Assembly (NCBI GenBank): GCA_945861865.1
Contig: CAMAWN010000045.1
Location: 1-34,092, forward strand
Reading direction: 5' to 3'
Length of the DNA stretch: 34,092 bases
Source of the DNA: Candidatus Kuenenia stuttgartensis
GTDB lineage: Bacteria; Planctomycetota; Planctomycetia; Planctomycetales; Planctomycetaceae
Positions 1 to 7,528 of the stretch are shown here, one piece after another (positions within the stretch are counted from its first letter, which is position 1; each line of letters begins with the position of its first letter). The notes beneath the pieces were generated by a model. It searched no databases, was not told the DNA's origin, and was given only the letters and a program-made list of their open reading frames with translations. The position numbers were made by a program, and so were the translations under genes.

Positions 1-1
1 G

Positions 2-214
2 ATCTTGCAAACCCGCCAGACCTTCCTCGTTGTAACGCTGCACCCAGTCTTGAACCGTGCGTCGAGCCATCCCAATAGCCGCCGTGATCTGCGGTTCAGT
101 CAGTCCGGCCCGAGCCTGCCACACCATCCAAATCCGCTTGGATACTCGAGCGTCCTTCTCCCGCCGAAACGACTCCTGCAACTCCTCCACGGAATGATGC
201 TCCACAACAGTCAT
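2..214 (-). CDS. IS630-type transposase, N-terminal part (cut by window edge)
   Basis: The first 71 codons of a minus-strand gene start at ATG 214 and run off the left edge of the window. A helix-turn-helix region is visible around residues 37-62 (GLTEPQITAAIGMARRTVQD), followed by WVQRYNEEGLAGLQD. The phrase 'RYNxEGLxGLxD' after an HTH is typical of the DNA-binding N-terminus of IS630/Tc1-mariner transposases. The catalytic DDE domain would lie outside the window, so I cannot say whether the element is intact. The start is supported by GGCAGGAGGC about 5-10 nt upstream of the ATG. A recombinase remnant lies just upstream, which suggests a graveyard of mobile DNA. It could instead be a stand-alone HTH protein of the same fold. 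Confidence 0.7.
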   Translation of the reverse strand, partial: MTVVEHHSVEELQESFRREKDARVSKRIWMVWQARAGLTEPQITAAIGMARRTVQDWVQRYNEEGLAGLQD

Positions 215-293
215 GCCCAGCCTCCTGCCATGTTGACGGTGATCAATTCATGGCTTGAGTCTGCGCAAATCCCGTGCCGTAAGCGGCGCGCGG

Positions 294-614
294 TTATTTA
301 TTGGGAACCGGATGAGAGGCTCCCGGCAGTACGAGCATCGGGTGGCGGTAGGTGGTCAGGTCCACCCTGATCTTGTGAGGATCATCCCACGAGAGTTCGA
401 GGGCTTCCGACAGCCTGAGACCGGACAACCAGAGTCCCCAGAGGAGATGTTCCCAAGATTCAGTAACGTGGGGCAGGTTTCCGGTGACGGCCGGCACCTG
501 GGCGAGCATGTCATGGAACTCTTGGTCGGAAATTGGCCAGCCTTTGCTGCCGTGAGGGTGACGCCCTCCCGAATTCCGTACCAGTTGTTGTGAGAGAATC
601 GGGGAGTGTTGAGT
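294..614 (-). pseudogene. Tyrosine recombinase/integrase fragment (decayed)
   Basis: The minus-strand frame between a TGA at 615-617 and a TAA at 294-296 encodes about 106 residues with no convincing start. The middle reads GSKGWPISDQEFHDMLAQVP, then LWLSGLRLSEALELSWDD, then VDLTTYRHPMLVLPG. This matches the segment around the first catalytic arginine of phage-integrase family recombinases common in planctomycetes, where GLRLxEAL holds the conserved Arg. The C-terminal catalytic HxxR and Tyr region is missing because the frame stops soon after, and the N-terminal SAM-like domain is missing upstream, where a palindromic repeat begins. I read it as a dead remnant rather than a functional protein. 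Its position next to the transposase supports past mobile-element activity. Confidence 0.6.
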
Positions 615-759
615 TCACGTGTTGAGTCGGAGGGAGGGGCGTCGCCCCGACCGGAGACTCAACACGTGAAGCGGCCGAGAACGTCTCGGCCTGTCCTTCC
701 ACCAACTTCGCGGCGTAGGCCGCAGGGGCCAGTGTCAACGTTTCGGAAATCGTCGCCAT
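511..759 (-). pseudogene. Hypothetical ORF interrupted by a palindromic repeat
   Basis: An 82-codon minus-strand frame starts at ATG 759 with AAGAGG about 10 nt upstream. Only the first 30 or so residues (beginning MATISETLTLAPAAYAAKLV) look like ordinary protein. The next part, from about residue 30, is encoded by the perfect inverted repeat at 614-670. After that the frame runs out of register over the recombinase remnant. I think a small gene was cut by the repeat, leaving a chimeric tail. I do not recognise the N-terminal 30 residues. It may be non-coding today. Confidence 0.25.
614..670. repeat. Perfect 15-bp inverted repeat with an inner hairpin
   Basis: TTCACGTGTTGAGTC at 614-628 is the exact reverse complement of GACTCAACACGTGAA at 656-670. 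The 27-nt loop contains a second stem, GGGGC-GTC-GCCCC, at 636-648. There is no T-run, so it is not a standard intrinsic terminator. It resembles the dispersed palindromic (REP-like) elements of planctomycete genomes. It lies inside two broken frames, so it was probably inserted. Confidence 0.75.
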
Positions 760-861
760 TGTGAATGGGCCTCTTGCGATTGGGGAGCGACCAATCCCAT
801 CAAGTTACTCGCAGTGTCGCAAATCAAGAGAACAAACGGCGACACCATACGCAATGCGAAG

Positions 862-1842
862 CTAAGTCGGTATGACTTTCAGCAACGTAGCTTGCTCGGA
901 CGACCAATTCAGGTGCTTGGCGAGTGCCGGAACCAAAACGGTTTCTCCAGCGATAAAGTGGCGGTCGTAGCCGGTGGCTTCGTCGCGAAGCTGGGCCTGG
1001 CCGGAAGCGATCAGCCACATCGTCAACGGCTCGGCCTCGAACGTCATTTCCGTCGCTCGAAGGTTGATGCGGCTGAGATCGAAGTAGTCGCCGCGAATCA
1101 GCCACTCTTCATCATGGCAGGTTTCGCAGAGGCACGGGGCGCTGCGAATCGGTGAGATGGGGCCGAGATCCCAGTGAATGCAACGCAACGCGGCGTCTCG
1201 GTGAATTGGCCTCGGACATCCGTCGGCGCTAGCGCGGTTCCAATCAAACAGACGAAAGGTTGCATCGCTCGATTGCTGCACTTCGGCGATGACCACACCA
1301 CCACCAACCGCGTGAACGGTTCCCGCTTCGATCAACACGCAATCACCGACACGCGGTTCAAACGAATGTAAACAGTCGGCAACGGTGCCTCGATCAAGAT
1401 GCGTTTCCAGATCGCCGCGCGTCACTCCCGTTTTGAGGCCGGCGTAAATCTGTGAGCCAGGCTCGGCGTGCAGCACCACCCAGGCTTCGGTTTTTCCATT
1501 TGGCTCGCCCAGCAACTCACGAGCGTCGTCGTCATCGGGATGCACCTGCACGGACAGCGTTTCGTGGCAGTCGAGCAATTTGAAGAGCAGCGGGAACTGC
1601 GATCGTGAACTTTCGAGCGGGCTGCGGAATTCGTCTGGGTATTCGGACCACAGATCGGTCAAAGTCGCTCCCTTGAATGGACCTTCGGCGACTCGGCTCA
1701 CATGGTGCGGGTGAGCGCTAATCTCCCACGATTCACCGAAGCTGCCGCCCGGTGGCAGCGATTTGCCCAACAATCGCTGCAATCGAGTTTCGCCCCAAAT
1801 CTGCCGGCGAAAATAAGGCTCGAAGACCAGGGGCGGAAGCAT
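862..1842 (-). CDS. manA: Mannose-6-phosphate isomerase, class I
   Basis: This enzyme interconverts mannose 6-phosphate and fructose 6-phosphate in the cytoplasm and feeds GDP-mannose and polysaccharide synthesis. The 326-residue length fits the short, Bacillus ManA-like branch of class I enzymes, which are zinc cupins. Visible zinc-site motifs are LSVQVHPDD (Gln99, His101), KTEAW (Glu119) and GTVHAVGGG (His177). The active-site arginine region is QQSSDATFRLFDW, with Arg197. The start ATG has GAGG 8 nt upstream (CGAGGTCTCGTC). It lies 43 nt downstream of the prepilin peptidase gene on the same strand, so it may be transcribed as the tail of the flp-tadE-cpaA run, although its function is unrelated to pilus assembly. 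Family assignment is secure; use of mannose versus another hexose phosphate is inferred. Confidence 0.93.
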   Translation of the reverse strand: MLPPLVFEPYFRRQIWGETRLQRLLGKSLPPGGSFGESWEISAHPHHVSRVAEGPFKGATLTDLWSEYPDEFRSPLESSRSQFPLLFKLLDCHETLSVQVHPDDDDARELLGEPNGKTEAWVVLHAEPGSQIYAGLKTGVTRGDLETHLDRGTVADCLHSFEPRVGDCVLIEAGTVHAVGGGVVIAEVQQSSDATFRLFDWNRASADGCPRPIHRDAALRCIHWDLGPISPIRSAPCLCETCHDEEWLIRGDYFDLSRINLRATEMTFEAEPLTMWLIASGQAQLRDEATGYDRHFIAGETVLVPALAKHLNWSSEQATLLKVIPT

Positions 1843-1885
1843 GACGAGACCTCGAGAAGGGCACGGGACGCGGGTGCCTCGGTCA

Positions 1886-2371
1886 TCACAGCAGATCGAT
1901 GCCGATCAGCGTCCAAGTGGCAATCGCGAGCGGGATGGCGAAGGCGACAACAACTGGTTGACGCTTCGGTAGGTTTGCGGCGTCTGATGAGCTTGACAGT
2001 GGGCGGCGAAGCATCGTTCTCGCAGCCGTGAACACGAACGCTAAGGCAGCACTCAGAATCAGCACATGGACCGTTTGACGACATCCCAGCCAAACCGACA
2101 ATGCTCCCATCAGTTTTACGTCGCCGCCGCCACCACCGCCGATCACCCAGAGAACCAACAAGGTGCCGAAGCCGATTGCGAACGCCCCGGCCGCGTCACC
2201 GAGACCGGCGAGGCCATCGGTGGCCCCTCGAAAGAGGATTCCCACAGCCAGACCCGCCACGGACAACCCGTTCGGGATGCGTCGGTGCCGCAGGTCCAGG
2301 ATCGCCGCAGTCAGCGTGAACACGGCAATGCCGCTCAAAAACAACCACAACTCAAGCCCGGTGCGTGACAT
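1886..2371 (-). CDS. cpaA: Prepilin peptidase, A24 family (CpaA/TadV-like)
   Basis: A short membrane aspartic peptidase that would cut the Flp pilin and the TadE/TadG-like pseudopilins after the glycine at the cytoplasmic face. The 161-residue length is right for the TadV/CpaA branch, which lacks the N-methyltransferase domain of PilD. The two catalytic aspartates are visible: Asp26 in DLRHRRIPN and Asp84 in the GxGD motif GGGDVKLM. About five hydrophobic segments surround them. A stop-rich Gly tract (GGGGGG) precedes the second Asp. The start ATG has AGGAG 8 nt upstream, and that site lies inside the end of the preceding small gene, which overlaps this start by 20 nt. That points to translational coupling. 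Its substrates are encoded upstream at 2602-3231 and 3336-3515 and divergently at 4049-5726. Confidence 0.92.
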   Translation of the reverse strand: MSRTGLELWLFLSGIAVFTLTAAILDLRHRRIPNGLSVAGLAVGILFRGATDGLAGLGDAAGAFAIGFGTLLVLWVIGGGGGGDVKLMGALSVWLGCRQTVHVLILSAALAFVFTAARTMLRRPLSSSSDAANLPKRQPVVVAFAIPLAIATWTLIGIDLL

Positions 2372-2537
2372 GGCTGGACTCCTGCAACACCGGTCGGTTC
2401 ATGGGCGGTGTGGCTGTCCGCGCTTTGGCCAAACGTCGTCGTCGCCGAATCCACCAATTCCCGGTGGCTAGAAAGAGCGTCGAGATCATCACGAACTGGC
2501 AACACCAGATGTAGAATTCGCGAAACACCGACTCCAT
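2352..2537 (-). CDS. Small single-pass membrane protein in the Tad locus
   Basis: A 61-residue protein starts at ATG 2537, with GGAG 8 nt upstream (TGTGGAGACAACTC). Residues about 8-30 form one hydrophobic, aromatic-rich helix (FYIWCCQFVMISTLFLATGN, then WW). It is followed at once by IRRRRR, so the positive-inside rule puts the C-terminus in the cytoplasm. The gene sits between the TadE-like gene and cpaA, and its 3' end overlaps the cpaA start by 20 nt. I know no family for it. Placement, the clear ribosome-binding site and the overlap make it likely to be translated. A role as an accessory of the peptidase or the assembly platform is only a guess. A longer version starting at 2624 would overlap the TadE gene and has no better start signal. 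Confidence 0.6.
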   Translation of the reverse strand: MESVFREFYIWCCQFVMISTLFLATGNWWIRRRRRLAKARTATPPMNRPVLQESSHVTHRA

Positions 2538-2601
2538 GAGTTGTCTCCACAAGTACAGTCGAACCAGCCTTAATTCTCTGAGTACGTTCCAGCCGGCGAC
2601 A

Positions 2602-3231
2602 TCACTCCAGTTCCGACCGAGCACTCATCTCAAAGCGGTAAGGCGTAGCCGGTTTGTTGAGGTTGAACCCGAATGAAGCGAGCCAATTCGGGACGGGGTT
2701 TCCATAAGTGGTCGCTGGCGTGCTGGAGTTCACCAATGGGAAACAGAGCGTCACGACAATTTCGTTGGCTCCCGGAGGTGCCCCCGTGCGCGTGCAGTTG
2801 TAGGGGGGAGCTAAAAGTGTGATGTTCCCCCTGTAAGTAACCGGGTTGGCACCACGTTCGATGATGACCAGGACGTTGGCCTTCGTCAGATTATCCGACA
2901 CGGTGTTTTGTCGGACTTCCAAATCAAAGACATCCAAAATGGCGTCCATCGAGAGGGCGATTTGGTCGGCGATGTCATTGTTTCCGGTGGGGTCGTAGTT
3001 CGCGGCCGGGTTGTTGTCGAACGCGACCGAACCGCCCCACACCTTGGCTCCCTCACGGACGCCCTCATTGACAGCGTGCGCCCCGTTTTCCACAACCAAC
3101 CCCATGATCCCAAACTCGAAGATCGCCAGAAAGGCGACGAACAACACGGGCATCGCCACGATGAATTCCAACACCACCGCACCACGGCGACGCCGGCGAG
3201 TGACTGATTTGTATCGCGCGAAGTGACGCAT
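2602..3231 (-). CDS. TadE-like pseudopilin
   Basis: TadE family minor pilin of the Tad/Flp secretion system; such proteins are cleaved by the prepilin peptidase and needed for pilus assembly. The N-terminus MRHFARYKSVTRRRRRG is basic and ends at Gly17. It is followed by AVVLEF with Glu at +5 and a hydrophobic helix (IVAMPVLFVAFLAIFEFGIM), the class IV prepilin-type pattern. The remaining 165 residues are a periplasmic domain with a conserved-looking ENGAHAVNEGVREGAK helix, as in TadE. Two cysteines late in the protein (NCTRTG and LCFPLV) may pair. The ribosome-binding site is weak. It lies 104 nt downstream of flp and about 64 nt upstream of the small membrane protein gene, all on one strand. 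Confidence 0.87.
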   Translation of the reverse strand: MRHFARYKSVTRRRRRGAVVLEFIVAMPVLFVAFLAIFEFGIMGLVVENGAHAVNEGVREGAKVWGGSVAFDNNPAANYDPTGNNDIADQIALSMDAILDVFDLEVRQNTVSDNLTKANVLVIIERGANPVTYRGNITLLAPPYNCTRTGAPPGANEIVVTLCFPLVNSSTPATTYGNPVPNWLASFGFNLNKPATPYRFEMSARSELE

Positions 3232-3335
3232 AGTTCAGAACACCAGTTCGGAGGAGTCGGTTGACCTATGACAACGGCATTCCGGCGACAGCAGCAACGA
3301 TGCGCCCCAATCAACTTTTGACTCACAGGAATGAT

Positions 3336-3515
3336 TCAGATGATGGCGGCGATCGCGTTGGCGAGATCTTGCAGTTCGTTGACCAAGGCGACACGTACCA
3401 GTGCCAAGCCAACGACCACACCAATCCCGATGATTGTGACCAACAGGATGTACTCAACAAAAACCGATCCGCGACGCGCGGACGCCGGACGACTTTGACG
3501 GCGACGAACAAGCAT
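3336..3515 (-). CDS. flp: Flp-type pilin (major subunit candidate)
   Basis: A 59-residue pilin precursor. The leader MLVRRRQSRPASARRG is very basic and ends at Gly16. The mature protein would start SVFVEYILLVTIIGIGVVVG, with Glu at +5 and Tyr at +6. This 'G/XXXXEY' pattern is the hallmark of Flp pilins. The hydrophobic helix is followed by a short tail ending in QDLANAIAAII. The mature subunit of about 43 residues is small, as usual for the family. The start has a strong site, GGGGGAGG, 7 nt upstream. It is the first gene of the minus-strand run flp-tadE-small-cpaA, and the 530-nt region upstream should hold its promoter. Confidence 0.92.
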   Translation of the reverse strand: MLVRRRQSRPASARRGSVFVEYILLVTIIGIGVVVGLALVRVALVNELQDLANAIAAII

Positions 3516-4048
3516 GGAAGACCTCCCCCTAAAATCACGTCATCCCCATCGGAAAGGAATTCCGACGACGGCGCAAACCGGTTTCGCAAACCATGTGCCA
3601 CCTGGTGGGCGCATTGGGAATGCGTCCGTTCGGTCGACGCTCAAGTCCCGAGGAGTCCGCATGTCTTGGCGTGGGTAAGGGGCTACTCGCATCCCGATCG
3701 ACCGTAAGTGCGCAGCCATCTTCCTGGCGGACTCCCCCGGAAAAGTCTGAAGCGTTGACGAGCCGCCGCCTGCCTTTGCTTGTCTTCAGGTACATTGCCG
3801 TAAACCAATAGATACAATTGCTGTCGCACCTGAACTTGTGGTTTACAGTCGGCCATCATCAATTTGACCGATTGAGTTTCGAGCTGTCATCAAACCGACT
3901 GTGGGCCAGCTTTCGAGACCCGCTCCACCAGTCATTTGCCGCCACTCTGTGGGTTCTGAGCACTGACGCAGGAGATTGCTCACCCGCGAAAACATGCCTC
4001 GGCATGAATGCTGCAACGCTAGGCGCCACCATTGGGAGACGATTTCGA
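3516..4048. other. Divergent intergenic region between flp and the plus-strand Tad genes
   Basis: This stretch of about 530 nt separates two divergent Tad gene groups and must carry at least two promoters. I see strong ribosome-binding sites at both ends and a short stem GGTTT-CGC-AAACC near 3580-3600. A TACAAT hexamer lies at 3813-3818 (plus strand), but without a good -35 at the right distance. The frame of the downstream TadE-PKD gene stays open leftwards to 3818, but residues before the basic leader look random. I found no convincing riboswitch, small gene or tRNA. Confidence 0.4.
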
Positions 4049-4999
4049 ATGCGCGCGCTAATCAGGTCCACTCAAACGTCGATCAGCCACACACGGCGCG
4101 GGATCGTGGTCGTGGAGCTGTTGCTATGGCTGCCTGTCTTGTTAACGGCTCTCATGGCGGTGATCGAATTCGCCCTGATGCAACAGGTCAACCAGCAAGT
4201 CGCGCTCGCCAGCCGATATGGGGCGAAAATTGCCGCCGAGGTGACGCGGGCCTTCACGGTCTCGCCGAATTTGAGCGACATCAATCAGACAGCGACGGTG
4301 AACAATCTGCAAACGCTCATTGACACTTTTCTGGCCAACGCTGGACTGACCGCCTCGTGCGAGGTCCGGCTTGAGCACAACGCCTGCGTTGATAACACGC
4401 TGCAAGTGGACACGGCCACTCCCTGCACCTGTTCGGCGACCGGCCCCGTGCTTCCCGCCGGTGAGCCTCCGGGGCCACCCGGCGAGGCGTACATTCGCGT
4501 GACGGTCTGCGTGCCGTTGCTGGGGAACGTGCCGAATTGTCTGAGCACATTGGGATTTGACCTCACTGATCGCGTCGCACGGCACTCGACGACCTACCGG
4601 GTCGAAACCAACAACGCGGCACCATCGCCCGTGCTGCGACTCTCAGCCGTGCCAACGGGAGTGACCGTCTTCTCCGGTGGGCCACTGCCCGTGCGCACCC
4701 CACCGACTCTGGCCATTCAACTCAATGTTGACAACACGTCCTCTGATCCATTCAGCCTGTCGTTCGACGGCATGCTGTCCACGGATGTGGAAACAACCTT
4801 GTCGGGCTTGACGATGTCCTGGACCAAGGCGGGCACTCCCGCCAGTGGTCCGCTCACGGGTTTCGGGTTCGGGGCGAGTTTCGATCGGCCGGACAGCAAT
4901 GCCGCTGCAGACACGGTGCATACCGTGCAACTGACGGTTACGGATCCCTGTGGCGCGAGTGTGACCACCACCCTCACCATCACCGTGCATTTCCCTTAA
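4049..4999 (+). CDS. TadE-like pseudopilin with C-terminal PKD/Ig-like domain
   Basis: The leader MRALIRSTQTSISHTRRG ends at Gly18, followed by IVVVELLLWLPVLLTALMAV with Glu at +5: a prepilin-type signal like those of Flp and TadE. Residues about 20-180 match the TadE pattern, with a QQVALASRYGAKIAAEVTRA helix and paired cysteines. From about residue 195 comes a Pro/Thr-rich link and then a beta-rich region ending HTVQLTVTDPCGASVTTTLT, which resembles the last strands of PKD or Ig-like domains. TadE proteins are usually near 150-200 residues, so this extension (about 316 in total) is unusual. I chose ATG 4049 because GGGAG lies 11 nt upstream and the leader then has a normal length; ATGs at 4004 and 3818 are possible but less likely. 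First gene of the plus-strand Tad group. Confidence 0.8.
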   Translation: MRALIRSTQTSISHTRRGIVVVELLLWLPVLLTALMAVIEFALMQQVNQQVALASRYGAKIAAEVTRAFTVSPNLSDINQTATVNNLQTLIDTFLANAGLTASCEVRLEHNACVDNTLQVDTATPCTCSATGPVLPAGEPPGPPGEAYIRVTVCVPLLGNVPNCLSTLGFDLTDRVARHSTTYRVETNNAAPSPVLRLSAVPTGVTVFSGGPLPVRTPPTLAIQLNVDNTSSDPFSLSFDGMLSTDVETTLSGLTMSWTKAGTPASGPLTGFGFGASFDRPDSNAAADTVHTVQLTVTDPCGASVTTTLTITVHFP

Positions 5000-5078
5000 T
5001 CAAGATGACTGAGAATAGTGAGCGTGGCGGCTCGTCGCCGCTTTCGATTTTTTTCGCAGGTTGCCGAGGACATCACTG

Positions 5079-5726
5079 ATGTTGCCCTACCTAAGAACGC
5101 GAAACGTCGCCGCCAATGGCCAACGGCCTTTGGTCATCGCGGCGGCGAGCCGTCGCGCTCACTCTCTTCACGCGCCGCGCCGCGGGATCGCCACGATCTG
5201 GGTACTGACGGCGCTGCCGGTGGTGCTCACGCTACTGGTGATGATCGTGGACGGCGGCAATCTGTGGGTGGCCCGCATGGAATTGAGAAATGCGCTCGAC
5301 GCGGCCGCATTATCCGCTGCAAAAACTTGGGGCGAGACTTCCAACACGGCGCAAGCTCGACTGGATGCGCAGGACGCTTTCAATACGAACACCATCCTCG
5401 GAAACCAGTATTCGCTGTCAACGTCCAATGGGGGTGGTTGCGGAAACGGGAACTCCTCGCCGTCCGCAACCGCCGAGATTCTGTTGGGCTCGATTACCAG
5501 CATCGGATCGGGCTTCGCCATTGATTATACGGGGACTCCGGTTTGTCCCGGCGGGACGTTTGGTGTGAGAACTCGCAAGGCAGTCTCCGTTCCCAGTGTT
5601 GCCAGTGCGTTCTTGGGGTTGTCCATCAATCCGTATCAAGTGACTTGTGAGTCGTATGCCCAGTTTGCCTGCGGGAGTGGCCCACCCCGGGTCATTCACG
5701 TCAATTCATTCACCGCCTGCCCGTGA
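5079..5726 (+). CDS. TadG-like pilus assembly protein
   Basis: A 215-residue protein with a basic region ending in HAPRRG at about residue 36. A membrane helix follows (ATIWVLTALPVVLTLLVMIV), then DGGNLWVARMELRNALDAAALSAAK. The 'VDxG...R..L.NA.DAAALAAA' signature is that of the TadE/G-like N-terminal domain (Tad_N). The rest is a secreted domain rich in Gly/Ser/Asn with several cysteines. Unlike many TadG proteins there is no von Willebrand A domain; it ends after about 150 periplasmic residues. ATG 5079 has GAGG 10 nt upstream, while the TTG at 5061 would overlap that site. It starts 79 nt after the TadE-PKD gene and is followed at 11 nt by a lipoprotein gene, so these three are probably co-transcribed. 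Confidence 0.83.
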   Translation: MLPYLRTRNVAANGQRPLVIAAASRRAHSLHAPRRGIATIWVLTALPVVLTLLVMIVDGGNLWVARMELRNALDAAALSAAKTWGETSNTAQARLDAQDAFNTNTILGNQYSLSTSNGGGCGNGNSSPSATAEILLGSITSIGSGFAIDYTGTPVCPGGTFGVRTRKAVSVPSVASAFLGLSINPYQVTCESYAQFACGSGPPRVIHVNSFTACP

Positions 5727-5737
5727 GGGGAATTTCG

Positions 5738-6226
5738 ATGTCTCGAGTTCAAATTCTTGTGAGCACCGCTCGAAGAGCAGCGCGGATGACTGCGGTGTCG
5801 TTGATGTTTCTGGCGGCCGCCGCGCTCAGCGGCTGCACTCAGACTCCGCAAGAGGCGGTAGTGGGCCGTTGGTACAACGGCGAAATGTCGCTGCGGTTTC
5901 AGCGCAACGGAGCCGTCGTTTGGAACACACAGCAGGGAATAGCTCAAGGTCGCTATGTGTTTGTGGGACCGATCCCGCGTTGGGCGACGGATAATACGGC
6001 CGCGCGAGTTCGACTGGACGTGATACGCAACAACGAACAAATCCACCCCGAACTGGAACTGCAATTCGTCGGGAACAATCGCCTGCGCATCAAACCCACG
6101 GAGGCGACCCGCTCGCGAGCCGCTGCGCGCACGCAAGTGGTGCTCCGCCGAGCGGAATCAGAGACGGATCCGAACATTCCTGCCCCGTCCAAACGCGGCA
6201 CAACCGGGGTCCGCGGGATCCGGTAA
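5738..6226 (+). CDS. Small lipoprotein of unknown function
   Basis: A 162-residue protein with a signal peptide whose hydrophobic core ends in the lipobox LSGC (LMFLAAAALSGC), so it should be lipid-anchored. After the cysteine the sequence reads EAVVGRWYNGEMSLRFQRNG, then VVWNTQQGIAQGRYVF, an alternating pattern typical of a small beta-sheet domain that checks 'GxW...G.Y' folds. The C-terminal 40 residues are Arg/Thr-rich and probably disordered. I do not recognise a named family. The start has GAGGGG 7 nt upstream, inside the stop region of the TadG-like gene 11 nt before it. The tight spacing suggests a role with the Tad apparatus, for example at the outer membrane, but nothing in the sequence proves it. 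Confidence 0.7.
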   Translation: MSRVQILVSTARRAARMTAVSLMFLAAAALSGCTQTPQEAVVGRWYNGEMSLRFQRNGAVVWNTQQGIAQGRYVFVGPIPRWATDNTAARVRLDVIRNNEQIHPELELQFVGNNRLRIKPTEATRSRAAARTQVVLRRAESETDPNIPAPSKRGTTGVRGIR

Positions 6227-6373
6227 TCGCCGGGCGTGGCCTGCCAGAATTCCGCCGTGGAAAGGGTTGGCGACGATCCGAGGTGCTTGAGAAAACTGCT
6301 CTCGCCCTGGACGAGACTTCGTGGGAACAATGCCACTCTCACGCAGGCATCGTCCCCGTCCAGGAGGCAGAAC

Positions 6374-7528
6374 TTGACCACCGACATTTCTCCGCAAAAA
6401 CACTCTGCGAAAAAGCACTCGGAGAAGGAATTGTCCCGCCGTCTGTTTTTGATGTCGCGCTGCACGGCGCTGGCCGGGCTAGGATCGTTGCTCGCGTTCG
6501 GTCCAGCTGGGGTGGCTCAGGACGCCGCCTCACAACCTGCGGCAGCGCAGCGTCCGGTGATCTCGCAAAAGTCGCTGAACGGCCTGCGAATCGCGTCGCA
6601 ACGTCTGATCGACCACAGCCGTGACTCGTTCGATCGCGGTCTGGTGCCACTCGTCGATCATCTCGATCAGTTTTCGCTGGCGGCGAACCTCAACCTGCGT
6701 TTGGCGAGTTCGCAAAAGAATCCCGAGATGCAATTGGAATGGCAGCGACGGCAGGTGCGCAATCTGGAAGGGGTCGCGAACCAGTTGCAACGATTTCGAC
6801 AACTCGCGTCCGCCGGTTGGGAAGCGGATACTCTGTTGGCGCGGCTGAGTTTGGCTCAAGCCCAATTACGGCTCGCGGCCTTGGAGGGGCGGACCAATAC
6901 GGCCGCAGCGGCGGAGCGTGCCATCAGTGACCTCGCGCGACAACATTGGGACAAGCGCATGAACGACGCGGACGTGGGGCTGGCGACACCGTTGCAACTG
7001 TGGCGCGCCGCGGGATTGGTCTTCGCGAGTGAAAACCGGACGCTGGCTGCCGACCGCAATTTTTTGACTCAGGCAATCCAGGCCACTGACCGCTGGAACC
7101 TCGCTGGAACGGGCATCGGTCGTGACGACGTTCGTGAGACCTTTCGGTTTGAGCTGGCGCGAGTGGACCTCCAGTCTGCGAAGCCAGGCACTGCGGCATT
7201 CAACGCTCAGGCGCAGCGCGCCGAAGCGTCTGTGGAAAAGCTGTTCGACACGATCTTGCAGTTTCAGTCCAAAGGCACCACCAGCCTGTATGATCTAGCC
7301 TCCGCCTGGCGGCAGCGTCAAGAATTGCACACCTTCTTGGCGGAAAGTCGCCCAGAGCCGCTGCCCACCGAGTGGCAACAGCGCCGTTCAAACGACCTTC
7401 GGCAACTCGATCGCCTGGTCACTCAAACCGCCGATCGCCGAGGCCGCACGGCTGCCGACATCAGTTACGTCGAGCTTCTCTCGCTGGCCGAGAAGTCCCT
7501 GACGAGTGAGACGTCGGCGGTGAAGTAA
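6374..7528 (+). CDS. Tat-exported helical protein of unknown function
   Basis: The frame has no good ATG near its signal sequence. A TTG at 6374 has a perfect AGGAGG 6 nt upstream, giving a 384-residue product. Near residue 20 is a twin-arginine motif, SRRLFLMSR, followed by a hydrophobic stretch and a Gly/Ala-rich end (GPAGVAQ), so export by Tat is likely. The mature part is almost wholly helical, with many Arg/Gln/Leu and repeated Ala, for example LAQAQLRLAALEGRTNTAAA; it could be a helical repeat or TolC-like coiled-coil fold. No catalytic motif is visible. It follows the lipoprotein gene by 147 nt. Its last 141 nt overlap the 3' end of the YfhO-like gene on the other strand. Confidence 0.7.
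   Translation: MTTDISPQKHSAKKHSEKELSRRLFLMSRCTALAGLGSLLAFGPAGVAQDAASQPAAAQRPVISQKSLNGLRIASQRLIDHSRDSFDRGLVPLVDHLDQFSLAANLNLRLASSQKNPEMQLEWQRRQVRNLEGVANQLQRFRQLASAGWEADTLLARLSLAQAQLRLAALEGRTNTAAAAERAISDLARQHWDKRMNDADVGLATPLQLWRAAGLVFASENRTLAADRNFLTQAIQATDRWNLAGTGIGRDDVRETFRFELARVDLQSAKPGTAAFNAQAQRAEASVEKLFDTILQFQSKGTTSLYDLASAWRQRQELHTFLAESRPEPLPTEWQQRRSNDLRQLDRLVTQTADRRGRTAADISYVELLSLAEKSLTSETSAVK

Noticed and set aside
3560..3830. Possible c-di-GMP (GEMM) riboswitch in the flp leader
   Set aside because: Fragments such as GCAAAGGC and GGAAGATGGCTGCG on the minus strand recall the motif, but the tetraloop, its receptor and the pairing do not line up. A covariance-model search would decide.
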